DNA of 17,850 bases from Burkholderiales bacterium UBA1834 (GTDB lineage Bacteria > Pseudomonadota > Gammaproteobacteria > Burkholderiales > Burkholderiaceae_C). A model generated the notes under the pieces. That model made no database searches and had not been told where the DNA came from. It worked only from the letters and a program-made list of their open reading frames with translations. This document shows, one piece after another, positions 1 to 7,196 of the stretch; position 1 is the first letter of the stretch; each line of letters opens with the position of its first letter. The DNA lies in the NCBI GenBank assembly GCA_002339015.1, contig DDJC01000023.1, positions 30,149 to 47,998 of the forward strand, in the 5' to 3' direction. The translations under genes were made by a program, and so were the position numbers.

Positions 1-402
1 CAGGGCCGCGGCTTCGCGGTGGTGGCCGGCGAGGTGCGCTCGCTGGCCCAGCGCAGCGCCGAGGCCGCCAAGGAGATCAAGACCCTGATCGGCCAGTCGG
101 TCGACCGCGTCGAGGTGGGCGCCAAGCGCGTCAAGGATGCCGGCTCCGTGATGCAGGAGATCGTGCATGCCATCCAGAGCGTGACCGTGGCCATGGGCGA
201 GATCGCCGACACCACGCGCCAGCAGGCCCAGGGCATCTCGCAAGTGACCACATCCGTCAATGACCTCGATCAGATGACGCAACAGAACGCCGCGCTGGTG
301 GAGCAATCCGCCGCCGCCGCCGACAGCCTGCGTCAGCAGGCACAGGGCCTGTCGCAGACGGTGGCCCGCTTCAAGCTGCAGGGCGCGCCCGCACTGGCTT
401 GA
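1..402 (+). CDS. Methyl-accepting chemotaxis protein, C-terminal fragment (5' end outside window)
   Basis: The reading frame is open from the first base and ends with TGA at 400-402, so only the last 133 residues are visible. They begin QGRGFAVVAGEVRSLAQRSA, the conserved segment on the C-terminal side of the chemoreceptor hairpin tip, and continue with EAAKEIKTLI. The rest is heptad-patterned, rich in Q, A and V, including a DQMTQQNAALVEQS stretch typical of the descending helix of the cytoplasmic signalling coiled coil. In the family this domain binds CheW and CheA and carries methylatable glutamates. The sensor, membrane and HAMP parts, and the tip itself, lie upstream of the window. The C-terminus ends in GAPALA with no CheR-binding NWETF-type pentapeptide, so methylation would have to be assisted by other receptors or be tether-independent. 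The family call is very safe; the ligand is unknown. Confidence 0.95.
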   Translation, partial: QGRGFAVVAGEVRSLAQRSAEAAKEIKTLIGQSVDRVEVGAKRVKDAGSVMQEIVHAIQSVTVAMGEIADTTRQQAQGISQVTTSVNDLDQMTQQNAALVEQSAAAADSLRQQAQGLSQTVARFKLQGAPALA

Positions 403-405
403 ACG

Positions 406-465
406 GCAGCTTGGGCCATTTGTTTTCTCCGTGGCAACACTGAGAAGACAAATGGCGAAGCTTGC
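406..465. repeat. Long inverted repeat (hairpin) just after the chemoreceptor stop codon
   Basis: Bases 415-429 (GCCATTTGTTTTCTC) pair with 442-456 (GAGAAGACAAATGGC) over 15 positions, 14 of them Watson-Crick plus one T-G (U-G wobble in RNA), around a 12-base loop at 430-441. After a small internal loop the pairing resumes between 406-412 and 458-465 with one bulged base. It starts four bases after the receptor stop codon. There is no T-run after the stem on either strand, so it is not a textbook intrinsic terminator. It could end or protect the chemoreceptor mRNA 3' end, or act as a protein-binding site. The right arm contains a possible -35 element for the downstream kinase gene. The pairing is seen directly; the role is inferred. 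Confidence 0.7.
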
Positions 466-473
466 CTCACAAT
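445..473 (+). promoter_or_regulatory. Possible sigma-70 promoter for the PAS hybrid kinase gene
   Basis: AAGACA at 445-450 and CACAAT at 468-473 are separated by 17 bases and resemble TTGACA and TATAAT at four and four positions. Transcription would start near 480, giving a leader of about 94 bases before the ATG at 574. The -35 lies inside the right arm of the inverted repeat at 406-465. This is a visual match only, in one of the few AT-richer patches of the region. Confidence 0.3.
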
Positions 474-573
474 GAATTCACAAAACAATCGGTAGGCCGC
501 CCGGGGGAAGCGCTTGGCGCCGGAGGCGGCATGCGCCGTGTACCGAACAACAAATAAAAAGCGAAGGCAAGGG

Positions 574-3500
574 ATGGGCACATTGAAACGCCTGACGGAT
601 CTGGCCGCACAGCTGGGGCACCTCTACCGCGAGGGCCGCAGCATCGGTGTGGATTTCGAGACCATCGCAGACCAGCTGTCGGTGCACGTGGCCGTCAAGG
701 GCCCCGACCTGCGCTACCGCTACGTGAACCTGCCCGGGCAGGTTAACCGCCTGCTGCCGACCGGTCTCAGTGGCCAGGTGACCGATGCCGACCTGCTCGG
801 CGCCGAAGCCGGCCAGCTGCTGCGTGAGGAAGACCGCCAGGCCCTGGGCAGTGCCGGCCCCGTGGTGATCTGGTCCGAACCCGCCGCCGGCGCGCAGGGC
901 CATACCGAGCGCATCCCGCAGGTCAAGCTGGGCCTGCGCGGCCCGCGCGGCGAGGTGCTGGGCGTGCTGGATGTGGCCCCGGCCGACGGCCCCGGCACGG
1001 AGGCCGGCCTGGAAGTGAGGCGCATGAACGAGGCGCTGGACCTCATCGCCGACATCCTGGGCCTCCTGATGCGCTGCGACGACGAGGCCTCGCTGCTCGA
1101 ACGCCTGTGCAGCACCCTGGTGGTGCGCGGCGGCTACCTGGCAGCGGCCGTGGTGCCCATCGAGGCCGACCGCCGCCAGGCCGGCGTGCCCCTGAGCCTG
1201 GCCGGCGACCGTGATGAACTGGCCCTGCCCGGCGCCTTCCGACTGGATGACCCGGTGTGGGAAAGCCACCCCGTGGCCCGCGCCGCCGAGGCCGGCGTGT
1301 GCATCGTGCACAAGCAGCATGGCGCCGACGATCCCGCCCCCTGGCGCCAGGCCCGCCCCACGCTCAATGCACAGGCCCTGATCGCCCTGCCCCTGCGCGC
1401 CGACGACGATGTCCAGGCCGTGCTGCTGATGGCCTGCGACGGCCTGGAGCGCTTCGCGCCCTCGCGCGTGGTGCTGCTGCGGCGCATGGCCGACGAACTC
1501 TCGCTGGGCATCGAGCTGCTGCGCTCGCGCCAGCGCCTGGCCTCCGAGCGGCGCCAGCGCGAGATCCACCTGCGCCAGCAACTGCTCACCTCGCAGCGCC
1601 TGAGCCTGGCCACCGAATCCGGCGAGGTCGGCATCTGGGAATGGGACCTGGCGCGCGGCATCGTCTCGATGGACGAGCGCAGCGTCACCCAGCACGGCCT
1701 GCCCTCGCACACGCACACCCTGCCCGCCGCCACCCTGCAGGGCTGGGTGCACCCGGAGGACGCAGCCGCGGTCGACCAGGCCATCGCCGGCGTGATCACC
1801 CTGGGCCAGCCGGCCGACATCACCTTCCGCACGACGCCGCCCGACGGCCGCCAGCGCCGCCTGCGCCTGCACATGTCCCCGCTGCGCGACGACAAGAACA
1901 CCGGCACCATCGTCGGCCTGCTGGGCGCCACGCAGGACGTGAGCGACCTGGCCCAGAACACCCGCCGCCTGCACGACCTGGATGCCAAGCTGCGCCTGGC
2001 CACGCAGGCCACGGGCCTGGGCCTGTGGGAACTCGACCTGGTTGAACAGACCCTGCTGCTGGACAACCGCAGCGCCCAGATCCACGGCCTGGAGCCCACG
2101 CAGGGCAGCCTGACGCTCACCGCCTGGCTGGGCTGGATCCACCCCGGCCAGCGCCAGGAGATGGCCGCCCAGCTCAAGGCCAGCCAGGCCCAACCCACCG
2201 TGGGCCAGCTCGAATGCGCCATCACGCCGCCCGATGGCCGGCTGCGCCGCGTGCTGATCAACTGGGCCAGCCAGGCCGACGCCACCGGCCGCGTCATCCA
2301 ACTGGTGGGCACCCAGGTGGATGTGACCGACCGCCGCCGCGACGAGGCCCGCATGGCCCAGACCCACCAGCGCCTGGCCCTGATGGCCGGCGCCACCGGC
2401 GTGGGCCACTGGCGCTACGACCTGCGCGAGGGTTTCACCTTCGACGATGCCATGTACCGCCTGCTGGGCGCCACCGTGCAGCCCTACCCGGCCGCCGCCT
2501 GGCTGATGGAAATGTGCCTGCCGGCCAGCCAGCGCGAAGCGCTTGAACTGGCGCTCATCACGGCCGATGACCAGCTGGAAGTCTCCCTGCAATGGCAGGG
2601 CCTCGATGGCCTGTCGCGCCACGTGGTGTGGATGGGCACGGTCGATCGCGACGCCCGCCGCACCGTGATCCGCGGCGAGGGCCTGTGCATCGACATCACC
2701 GTGCAGCACAAGGCCGAGGCCGCCCGCCACGAACTGCAGGCGCCGCCGCCGCCGAAACCCCTTGCCGCCGGCCCGGGCCGCGCGCCCGCTGAGCCCACGC
2801 CCCACCCCGAGGCAACACCGGGCATCGAGCCACTGGCCGCCCGCATCGGCGGCGAACTGCGCTCGCCCCTGAACGCGCTGCTGGGCTTTGTCCAGCTGCT
2901 GCGCAACAGCGCCAGCGCCACTCAGACCCCTGGCACCGGCCAGCAGGACGACTACCTGCAGGAGATCGAGAAAGCCGGCTGGCACCTGATGGAGCTGGTC
3001 AACGACGCGATGGACCTCTCGCGCATCCAGTCCGGTGCCCAGAAGGTCGAAACACAGACAGTGCCGCTGCGCGAGCTGATCGGCGAGCTGCAGCCCCTGG
3101 TCGAGCAGCAGGCTGCCACGCGCCAGGTGCGTTTCGAGGCCATCACCACGGGGCCCTGGCCCACCGTGGCCGCCGACCGGCGCCTGCTCAAGCAGGCCCT
3201 GGTCTACCTGTGCGGCCATGCGGTGCACGCCAGCCCCTCGGGCACGCGTGTCATCCTGTCGATCGAGCCAGGCAGCAGCGAGGTCATCCTGCGCCTGCAC
3301 GGCCAGGGCCCGGCCCTGCCCCCGGCCCAGCGCGAACAGCTCTTCGATCCGGCCGCGCAGGCGCTCACGGCGCTGCAGGGCGGCTCGGGCATGCGACTGG
3401 CCATCGCCCGCCAGTCGCTGCATGCCATGGGGGGCCACCTGCAGGCGCTCGAAGGCGAGGCCGGCCAGGGCACCACCTTCGTGGTCGGACTGCCGCATGC

Positions 3501-3978
3501 GCCCCAGCCCGAAGCGGCGCTCAACCCGGCGTCCGAGCTGGCGCTGGCACCGCGCCCGCCCCAGCTCACCGTGGACATCACCCTGCAGGGCCGCATCCTC
3601 TACGTGGAAGACAACCCCAGCAATGTGCTGCTGGTGCGTGAATGCCTCACCCTGCGCCCGGCCGTGGAGCTGGCCGTGGCCACCAACGTGCAGGAGGGCC
3701 TGGCCGCCATCGCGGCCGAGCGCTTCGACCTGGTCCTGCTCGATCTGCAACTGCCCGATGGCGATGGCTACGCCGTGCTCAAGCGCCTGCGCGAGTACCG
3801 CGGCCGCCCCAGCCCCTGCATCGCGCTCACGGCCGCGGCCATGCTCAACGAGCGCAACCGCGCGCTGGAAGCCGGCTTCGACGAGTTCTGGACCAAGCCG
3901 ATCAAGCTGCCCGAGTTCCTGGCGGGGCTGGACCGGTGGCTCGCGCCGCGCCGCAGCAGAAGCCGCACAGTGACCTGA
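574..3978 (+). CDS. Multi-PAS hybrid sensor kinase with degenerate kinase core and intact REC domain (probable pseudokinase)
   Basis: A 1134-residue soluble protein. The frame is open from 514, but ATG 574 has a Shine-Dalgarno-like GAAGG six bases upstream and is preferred. Order: PAS-like region (about 25-135), GAF-like domain (165-315), three PAS domains each opening with a G-x-W motif (GIWEWDL near 350, GLWELDL near 480, GHWRYDL near 607), a proline-rich linker (723-749), a HisKA-like helix pair (751-830), an HATPase-like domain (850-970) and a REC domain (1006-1125). The H-box reads IGGELRSPLNALLGF, with Gly760 where the phosphoacceptor His should be. The N-box reads VYLCGHAVHAS, with Tyr878 and His882 replacing both Asn. 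The G1 box is HGQGPAL, with His909 replacing Asp, and G2 is GSGMRL. REC keeps E1012/D1013, phosphoacceptor D1057, T1086 and K1108. I infer that it cannot autophosphorylate but could receive phosphate on REC. No membrane segments are seen. Domain calls are firm; the lack of activity is inferred from missing residues. Confidence 0.9.
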   Translation: MGTLKRLTDLAAQLGHLYREGRSIGVDFETIADQLSVHVAVKGPDLRYRYVNLPGQVNRLLPTGLSGQVTDADLLGAEAGQLLREEDRQALGSAGPVVIWSEPAAGAQGHTERIPQVKLGLRGPRGEVLGVLDVAPADGPGTEAGLEVRRMNEALDLIADILGLLMRCDDEASLLERLCSTLVVRGGYLAAAVVPIEADRRQAGVPLSLAGDRDELALPGAFRLDDPVWESHPVARAAEAGVCIVHKQHGADDPAPWRQARPTLNAQALIALPLRADDDVQAVLLMACDGLERFAPSRVVLLRRMADELSLGIELLRSRQRLASERRQREIHLRQQLLTSQRLSLATESGEVGIWEWDLARGIVSMDERSVTQHGLPSHTHTLPAATLQGWVHPEDAAAVDQAIAGVITLGQPADITFRTTPPDGRQRRLRLHMSPLRDDKNTGTIVGLLGATQDVSDLAQNTRRLHDLDAKLRLATQATGLGLWELDLVEQTLLLDNRSAQIHGLEPTQGSLTLTAWLGWIHPGQRQEMAAQLKASQAQPTVGQLECAITPPDGRLRRVLINWASQADATGRVIQLVGTQVDVTDRRRDEARMAQTHQRLALMAGATGVGHWRYDLREGFTFDDAMYRLLGATVQPYPAAAWLMEMCLPASQREALELALITADDQLEVSLQWQGLDGLSRHVVWMGTVDRDARRTVIRGEGLCIDITVQHKAEAARHELQAPPPPKPLAAGPGRAPAEPTPHPEATPGIEPLAARIGGELRSPLNALLGFVQLLRNSASATQTPGTGQQDDYLQEIEKAGWHLMELVNDAMDLSRIQSGAQKVETQTVPLRELIGELQPLVEQQAATRQVRFEAITTGPWPTVAADRRLLKQALVYLCGHAVHASPSGTRVILSIEPGSSEVILRLHGQGPALPPAQREQLFDPAAQALTALQGGSGMRLAIARQSLHAMGGHLQALEGEAGQGTTFVVGLPHAPQPEAALNPASELALAPRPPQLTVDITLQGRILYVEDNPSNVLLVRECLTLRPAVELAVATNVQEGLAAIAAERFDLVLLDLQLPDGDGYAVLKRLREYRGRPSPCIALTAAAMLNERNRALEAGFDEFWTKPIKLPEFLAGLDRWLAPRRSRSRTVT

Positions 3979-3989
3979 AGGGCTTCAGG
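3974..3989. repeat. Short perfect inverted repeat over the kinase stop codon, upstream of dapF
   Basis: CCTGAAG (3974-3980) and CTTCAGG (3983-3989) are exact reverse complements separated by two G. The TGA stop of the hybrid kinase (3976-3978) lies inside the left arm. The repeat sits where the -35 region of a dapF promoter would be. With only a two-base spacer it looks more like a palindromic binding site than a stable hairpin, and no T-run follows. Chance cannot be excluded. Confidence 0.35.
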
Positions 3990-4004
3990 GCGGGCCGAAG
4001 GGCG

Positions 4005-4017
4005 GATAATCACCGCC
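4005..4017 (+). promoter_or_regulatory. Candidate -10 element for leaderless dapF transcription
   Basis: GATAAT at 4005-4010 matches TATAAT at five of six bases and ends seven bases before the dapF ATG at 4018. That places the expected transcription start at or beside the start codon. No Shine-Dalgarno sequence precedes the ATG, which fits a leaderless mRNA. The -35 position (about 3982-3988) has no good match and is occupied by a short palindrome, so this promoter is less certain than the similar ones at rlmI and the HDOD gene. Confidence 0.4.
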
Positions 4018-4881
4018 ATGAAGCTGCGTTTCACCAAGATGCACGGCGCCGGCAACGACTTCGTCGTGCTGGACGCCACCGCCGGCCCGCTGGCCCTCAG
4101 CGAGGCCCAGTACCGCTACCTGGCTGATCGTCGCTTCGGCGTCGGCGCCGACCAGATCCTGATCGTCGAGCCCGGCTCGGCCCAGGCCGGCACCGATTTC
4201 ACCTACCGCATCGTCAACGCCGATGGCAGCGAGGTCGAGCAGTGCGGCAACGGCGCGCGCTGCTTCGCCCGCTTCGTGCACGACACCGGTCTCACGGCCA
4301 AGGACACCCTCCGCGTGCAGACCATGGGCGGCATCATCGAGCCGCGTCTGCAGCCCGATGGCCGCGTCACTGTGGACATGGGCGCGCCCGTGCTCGACCC
4401 CGAGCGCGTGCCCTTCGACCCCACCGGCCTCACGCCCCGCGTGGTCAACGGGTGCGAACTGTGGCCCCTGGCCCTGGGCAACTTCCCGGTCGAGGTGGCC
4501 GTGGTGTCCATGGGCAACCCGCACGCCGTGCAGCGCGTGGACAGCTGCGAGCACGCCCCGGTCGACGAGGTCGGCCCGCAGGTCGAAGGCCACGAACGCT
4601 TCCCGCGCCGCGTCAACGCTGGCTTCATGGAAGTCGTCGCGCGCAACCACATCCGCCTGCGCGTCTACGAGCGCGGCAGCGGCGAAACACTGGCCTGCGG
4701 CTCGGGCGCCTGCGCCGCCGTGGTGGCCGGCATCCGCCTGGGCTGGCTGGACAGCACCGTGGATGTCGACACGCGCGGCGGCCGCCTGACCATCCAGTGG
4801 GCCGGTCCGGGCCAGCCCGTGCTGATGACCGGCCCCGCCCAGACCGTCTTCACCGGCGAGATCGACATCCCTGCAATCTGA
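4018..4881 (+). CDS. dapF: Diaminopimelate epimerase
   Basis: A 287-residue cytoplasmic enzyme that interconverts LL- and meso-diaminopimelate, the last step before lysine and the source of the peptidoglycan cross-linking residue. The N-terminus MKLRFTKMHGAGNDFVVLDA is the family signature. The two catalytic cysteines are both present: Cys76 in EQCGNGARC and Cys227 in LACGSGAC. One acts as base and the other as acid in the cofactor-free two-base mechanism. Length is normal for the family. The next gene starts only 10 bases after the stop, and dapF – DUF484 – xerC is a conserved proteobacterial order (E. coli dapF-yigA-xerC), so it probably heads that operon. The start codon lacks a visible ribosome-binding site and has a -10-like element seven bases upstream. 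Confidence 0.97.
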   Translation: MKLRFTKMHGAGNDFVVLDATAGPLALSEAQYRYLADRRFGVGADQILIVEPGSAQAGTDFTYRIVNADGSEVEQCGNGARCFARFVHDTGLTAKDTLRVQTMGGIIEPRLQPDGRVTVDMGAPVLDPERVPFDPTGLTPRVVNGCELWPLALGNFPVEVAVVSMGNPHAVQRVDSCEHAPVDEVGPQVEGHERFPRRVNAGFMEVVARNHIRLRVYERGSGETLACGSGACAAVVAGIRLGWLDSTVDVDTRGGRLTIQWAGPGQPVLMTGPAQTVFTGEIDIPAI

Positions 4882-4891
4882 AGAGCCCTCC

Positions 4892-5578
4892 ATGACGACC
4901 CCGCTTCAAGGCATCACCGAAGACGACATCGCCAACTACCTGATCCACACGCCGGGTTTCTTCGAGCGGCATGCGCCACTGCTGGCCGCCGTGCAGCTCA
5001 CCAGCCCGCACGGCCAGCGCGCCGTCTCGCTGCAGGAGCGGCAGATGGAAATGCTGCGCGACAAGATCAAGGGCCTGGAGCGGCGCATCATGGACATGAT
5101 CCGCCACAGCCAGGAGAACGAGGCCATCGCCCAGCGCCTGCACCGCTGGATCCGCGCCGTGATGCTGGCCCATGACGACGCCCGCCTGCCCGAGGTGCTG
5201 CAGGCCGAGCTGCAGCACGAGTTCCTCATCCCGCAGGTGGGGCTGCGCCTGTGGGGCACCACCGAACACCCGCTCAAGCCCGAGCTGGCCGGCCTGCCCA
5301 GCGCCCAGGACATCAGCGATGACGCCCGCAGCTTCGCGCGCAGCCTGAGCCTGCCCTACTGCGGCATCAACGCCGGCTTCGAGGCCTCACGCTGGCTGGA
5401 AGATGGCCACACCGTGGCCTCTTTGGCCCTGCTGCCCCTGGTGCACGACGGCGAGGTGTTCGGCCTGCTGGTGCTGGGTTCGCCCGACCCCACCCGCTAC
5501 ACCGCCGACATGGGCCTGGAGTTCCTGACCGAACTGGGCGAGGTGGCCAGCGCCGCACTGGCCCGCCTGCTGGCCTGA
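4892..5578 (+). CDS. DUF484 family protein (YigA-like)
   Basis: A 228-residue cytoplasmic protein of the DUF484 family, whose fold is GAF-like and whose biochemical role is not settled. The N-terminus, ITEDDIANYLIHTPGFFERH, is the typical DUF484 opening, followed by a charged helical stretch (QERQMEMLRDKIKGLERRIM, about 49-68) likely to form a coiled coil. The rest is a GAF-like region with the late segment VASLALLPLVHDGEVFGLLV and a closing helix FLTELGEVASAALARLL. It starts 10 bases after dapF and ends 16 bases before xerC, the same order as in E. coli dapF-yigA-xerC. The start ATG has a weak purine-rich GAAGAG six bases upstream. The family assignment is confident; function is unknown apart from the conserved neighbourhood. 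Confidence 0.9.
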   Translation: MTTPLQGITEDDIANYLIHTPGFFERHAPLLAAVQLTSPHGQRAVSLQERQMEMLRDKIKGLERRIMDMIRHSQENEAIAQRLHRWIRAVMLAHDDARLPEVLQAELQHEFLIPQVGLRLWGTTEHPLKPELAGLPSAQDISDDARSFARSLSLPYCGINAGFEASRWLEDGHTVASLALLPLVHDGEVFGLLVLGSPDPTRYTADMGLEFLTELGEVASAALARLLA

Positions 5579-5594
5579 GCGACGCGGTCGCACC

Positions 5595-6554
5595 GTGCAG
5601 GACGAGGCCCTGATCGAGGCGCACCTGCGCTATCTGGCCGTGCAAAAGCACCTGGCCGACCGCACCCTCACGCTCTACGGCGAAGCCTTCGACCGCCTGC
5701 GCGGCTTCCTGGCCCGCGACCGGCTTGCCCTGCCCGAGGTGCAGCCCCACCACGTGCGCGGCTGGACGGCCCGCCTGCACGCCGGCGGCCTGGGCCCGCG
5801 CAGCCTGGCGCTGATGCTCTCGGCCTGGCGCGGCCTGTTCCGCTGGCTGGGCCGCGAAGGCGTGGTCACGCTCAACCCGGTGGATGGCCTCAAGGCACCC
5901 AAGGCCGCCCGCCCCCTCCCCAAGGCCCTGTCGGTGGACGATGCCGTGGCCCTGGCCGACACCAGCGCCAGCGCGCCCGACCTGCCCGACACGGCCTCGG
6001 CCCGCGACCAGCGCGAGGCCCCGTGGCTGGCCGCGCGCGACCACTGCATGGTCGAGCTGCTCTATGGCAGCGGGCTGCGCAGCGCCGAGCTGCTGAGCCT
6101 GGACATCCACGCGCACCCGCAGGCCCTGGGCTGGATCGATGCCCCGGCTGGTGAATTGCACGTGCTGGGCAAGGGCCGCAAACGCCGCAGTGTGCCCGTG
6201 GGTACCCCGGCGCTGCAGGCCCTTCAGGCGTGGCTGGTGGTGCGTGACACGCTGGCCGCGCCCGGTGAAACCGCCCTGTTCATCGGCCGCCTGGGCAAGC
6301 GCCTCACGGCGCCTCAGCTTCGCAACCGGCTCAAGCTGATCACCCAGCGTGCCGGCCTGCCGACCCATGTGCACCCGCACATGCTGCGCCACAGCTTCGC
6401 CAGCCACCTGCTGCAATCGAGCAGCGACCTGCGCGGTGTGCAGGAACTGCTGGGCCATGCCCACATCACGACCACCCAGGTCTACACGCGGCTGGATTTC
6501 CAGCATCTGGCCAAGGCCTACGATGCCGCCCACCCTCGCGCCAAGAAGAAGTAG
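5595..6554 (+). CDS. xerC: Tyrosine recombinase XerC
   Basis: A 319-residue site-specific recombinase that, with XerD, resolves chromosome dimers at dif. The N-terminal SAM-like core-binding domain spans about 1-100 (ALIEAHLRYLAVQKHLADRT) and the catalytic domain about 115-315. All the catalytic residues are visible: Arg162 in YGSGLRSAE, Lys193 in LGKGRKRRS, His262 and Arg265 in HMLRHSFASH, His288 in LLGHAHITT and the nucleophile Tyr297 in TQVYTRLDF. The start is GTG; no ATG or other GTG lies between the upstream in-frame stop (5526-5528) and 5595, so GTG is the natural start, with no clear ribosome-binding site. It follows DUF484 by 16 bases, and the dapF operon context supports XerC over XerD or an integrase. 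It is slightly longer than the usual ~300 residues. The yigB-type HAD gene that follows xerC in E. coli is absent here. Confidence 0.95.
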   Translation: MQDEALIEAHLRYLAVQKHLADRTLTLYGEAFDRLRGFLARDRLALPEVQPHHVRGWTARLHAGGLGPRSLALMLSAWRGLFRWLGREGVVTLNPVDGLKAPKAARPLPKALSVDDAVALADTSASAPDLPDTASARDQREAPWLAARDHCMVELLYGSGLRSAELLSLDIHAHPQALGWIDAPAGELHVLGKGRKRRSVPVGTPALQALQAWLVVRDTLAAPGETALFIGRLGKRLTAPQLRNRLKLITQRAGLPTHVHPHMLRHSFASHLLQSSSDLRGVQELLGHAHITTTQVYTRLDFQHLAKAYDAAHPRAKKK

Positions 6555-6558
6555 GCGC

Positions 6559-6573
6559 TCACATCAGGTGTGA
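6559..6573. terminator. Small hairpin between convergent xerC and BON lipoprotein genes
   Basis: TCACA (6559-6563) and TGTGA (6569-6573) form a perfect 5-bp inverted repeat around TCAGG, filling the 19-base gap between the two convergent stop codons. Its position suits a bidirectional transcription end. The stem is short and AT-rich and has no T-run on either strand, so it is a weak candidate. Confidence 0.25.
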
Positions 6574-6996
6574 TCAGGTCGTTGACACCTTGAGCTCGTT
6601 GACCACGCTGGTCACCCCTTCGACCCCGCTGGCCAGTTCGGCAGCCCGGGCCATTGCGAGGGCATCCGGCACGCTGCCTCGCAAGGTGACCGCGCCTTGC
6701 TGCACGCTCACCTCGATGCGCGAACCGCTCAATTGCGCATCGGACATCATGGCCGCGTTCACCCGCGCCGTGATGGCCGCATCCTGCATGGAGGCCTGCA
6801 TCTCCGCCGCGTCTTGGCGACGACCATCGGTCAGGCGCAGGCCTGCCTCGTCGACCCGGGCAATGGCCAAATCCAGCCTGGAGGCGGCCCCATCGTCCAC
6901 TGCCGCCACCCGCTGCGGCGCATGGCGGTCACAGGCTGCCAAACCGCCCGCCAGGAACATCATGGCCGGCAACCACCTTGTCGTTCTCGGAAACAT
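6574..6996 (-). CDS. BON-domain lipoprotein
   Basis: A 140-residue predicted lipoprotein. The frame extends upstream to 7158, but ATG 6996 has AAGGAG six bases ahead and starts a good signal peptide, MFPRTTRWLPAMMFLAGGLA, with lipobox LAAC and lipidated Cys22. The residue after Cys is Asp, which in E. coli is the signal that keeps lipoproteins in the inner membrane. Residues about 30-75 are a charged, helical linker. Residues about 78-140 form a single BON domain: ITARVNAAMM, then the alternating strands IEVSVQQGAVTLRGSV and a final GVTSVVNELKV. BON domains occur in OsmY-type periplasmic stress proteins and are thought to bind lipid or polymer surfaces. It is convergent with xerC and divergent from rlmI with a 200-base gap. 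The family is secure; function and final membrane location are inferred. Confidence 0.88.
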   Translation of the reverse strand: MFPRTTRWLPAMMFLAGGLAACDRHAPQRVAAVDDGAASRLDLAIARVDEAGLRLTDGRRQDAAEMQASMQDAAITARVNAAMMSDAQLSGSRIEVSVQQGAVTLRGSVPDALAMARAAELASGVEGVTSVVNELKVSTT

Positions 6997-7161
6997 GTCC
7001 ATCTCCTTGCTCGCCGTGGCGATCACAAGCCCTGGCCCCTGAGTGGCCCCCTGCCTTGCAGATTTGCTGCGGTGCGGCATCTTGGCCGACCTTGCCCGCA
7101 CGATAGCCCCTGCTGCACCGCACAACCAGTGGACAAACGCCGAAAGCGCTGTCGGCAATGC

Positions 7162-7190
7162 CCGACATGGGCTGCGTCAGCGGCGACAAT
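7162..7190 (+). promoter_or_regulatory. Candidate promoter for leaderless rlmI transcription
   Basis: CCGACA (7162-7167, four of six to TTGACA) and GACAAT (7185-7190, four of six to TATAAT) are 17 bases apart. The -10 ends six bases before the ATG at 7197, so transcription should begin at the start codon. No Shine-Dalgarno sequence is present. TGTCGG at 7150-7155 and CCGACA at 7162-7167 also form a 6-bp inverted repeat covering the -35, a possible operator. Confidence 0.45.
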
Positions 7191-7196
7191 CACGCC

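Noticed and set aside
514..573. Extended start of the hybrid kinase at ATG 514
   Set aside because: The extra 20 residues look like translated non-coding DNA and have no ribosome-binding site, while ATG 574 has GAAGG at proper spacing.
478..3750. A 1090-residue open frame on the minus strand opposite the hybrid kinase, and other long antisense frames (for example 5367-6533, 7023-8486, 8511-9719, 16478-17782)
   Set aside because: They lie opposite well-supported genes, are dominated by Gly, Ala, Gln, Arg and His, and contain no recognisable domain. They are the expected by-product of strong G/C third-position bias.
7023..7140. Minus-strand promoter for the BON lipoprotein (TATCGT as -10)
   Set aside because: The only -10-like hexamer has no acceptable -35 at normal spacing.
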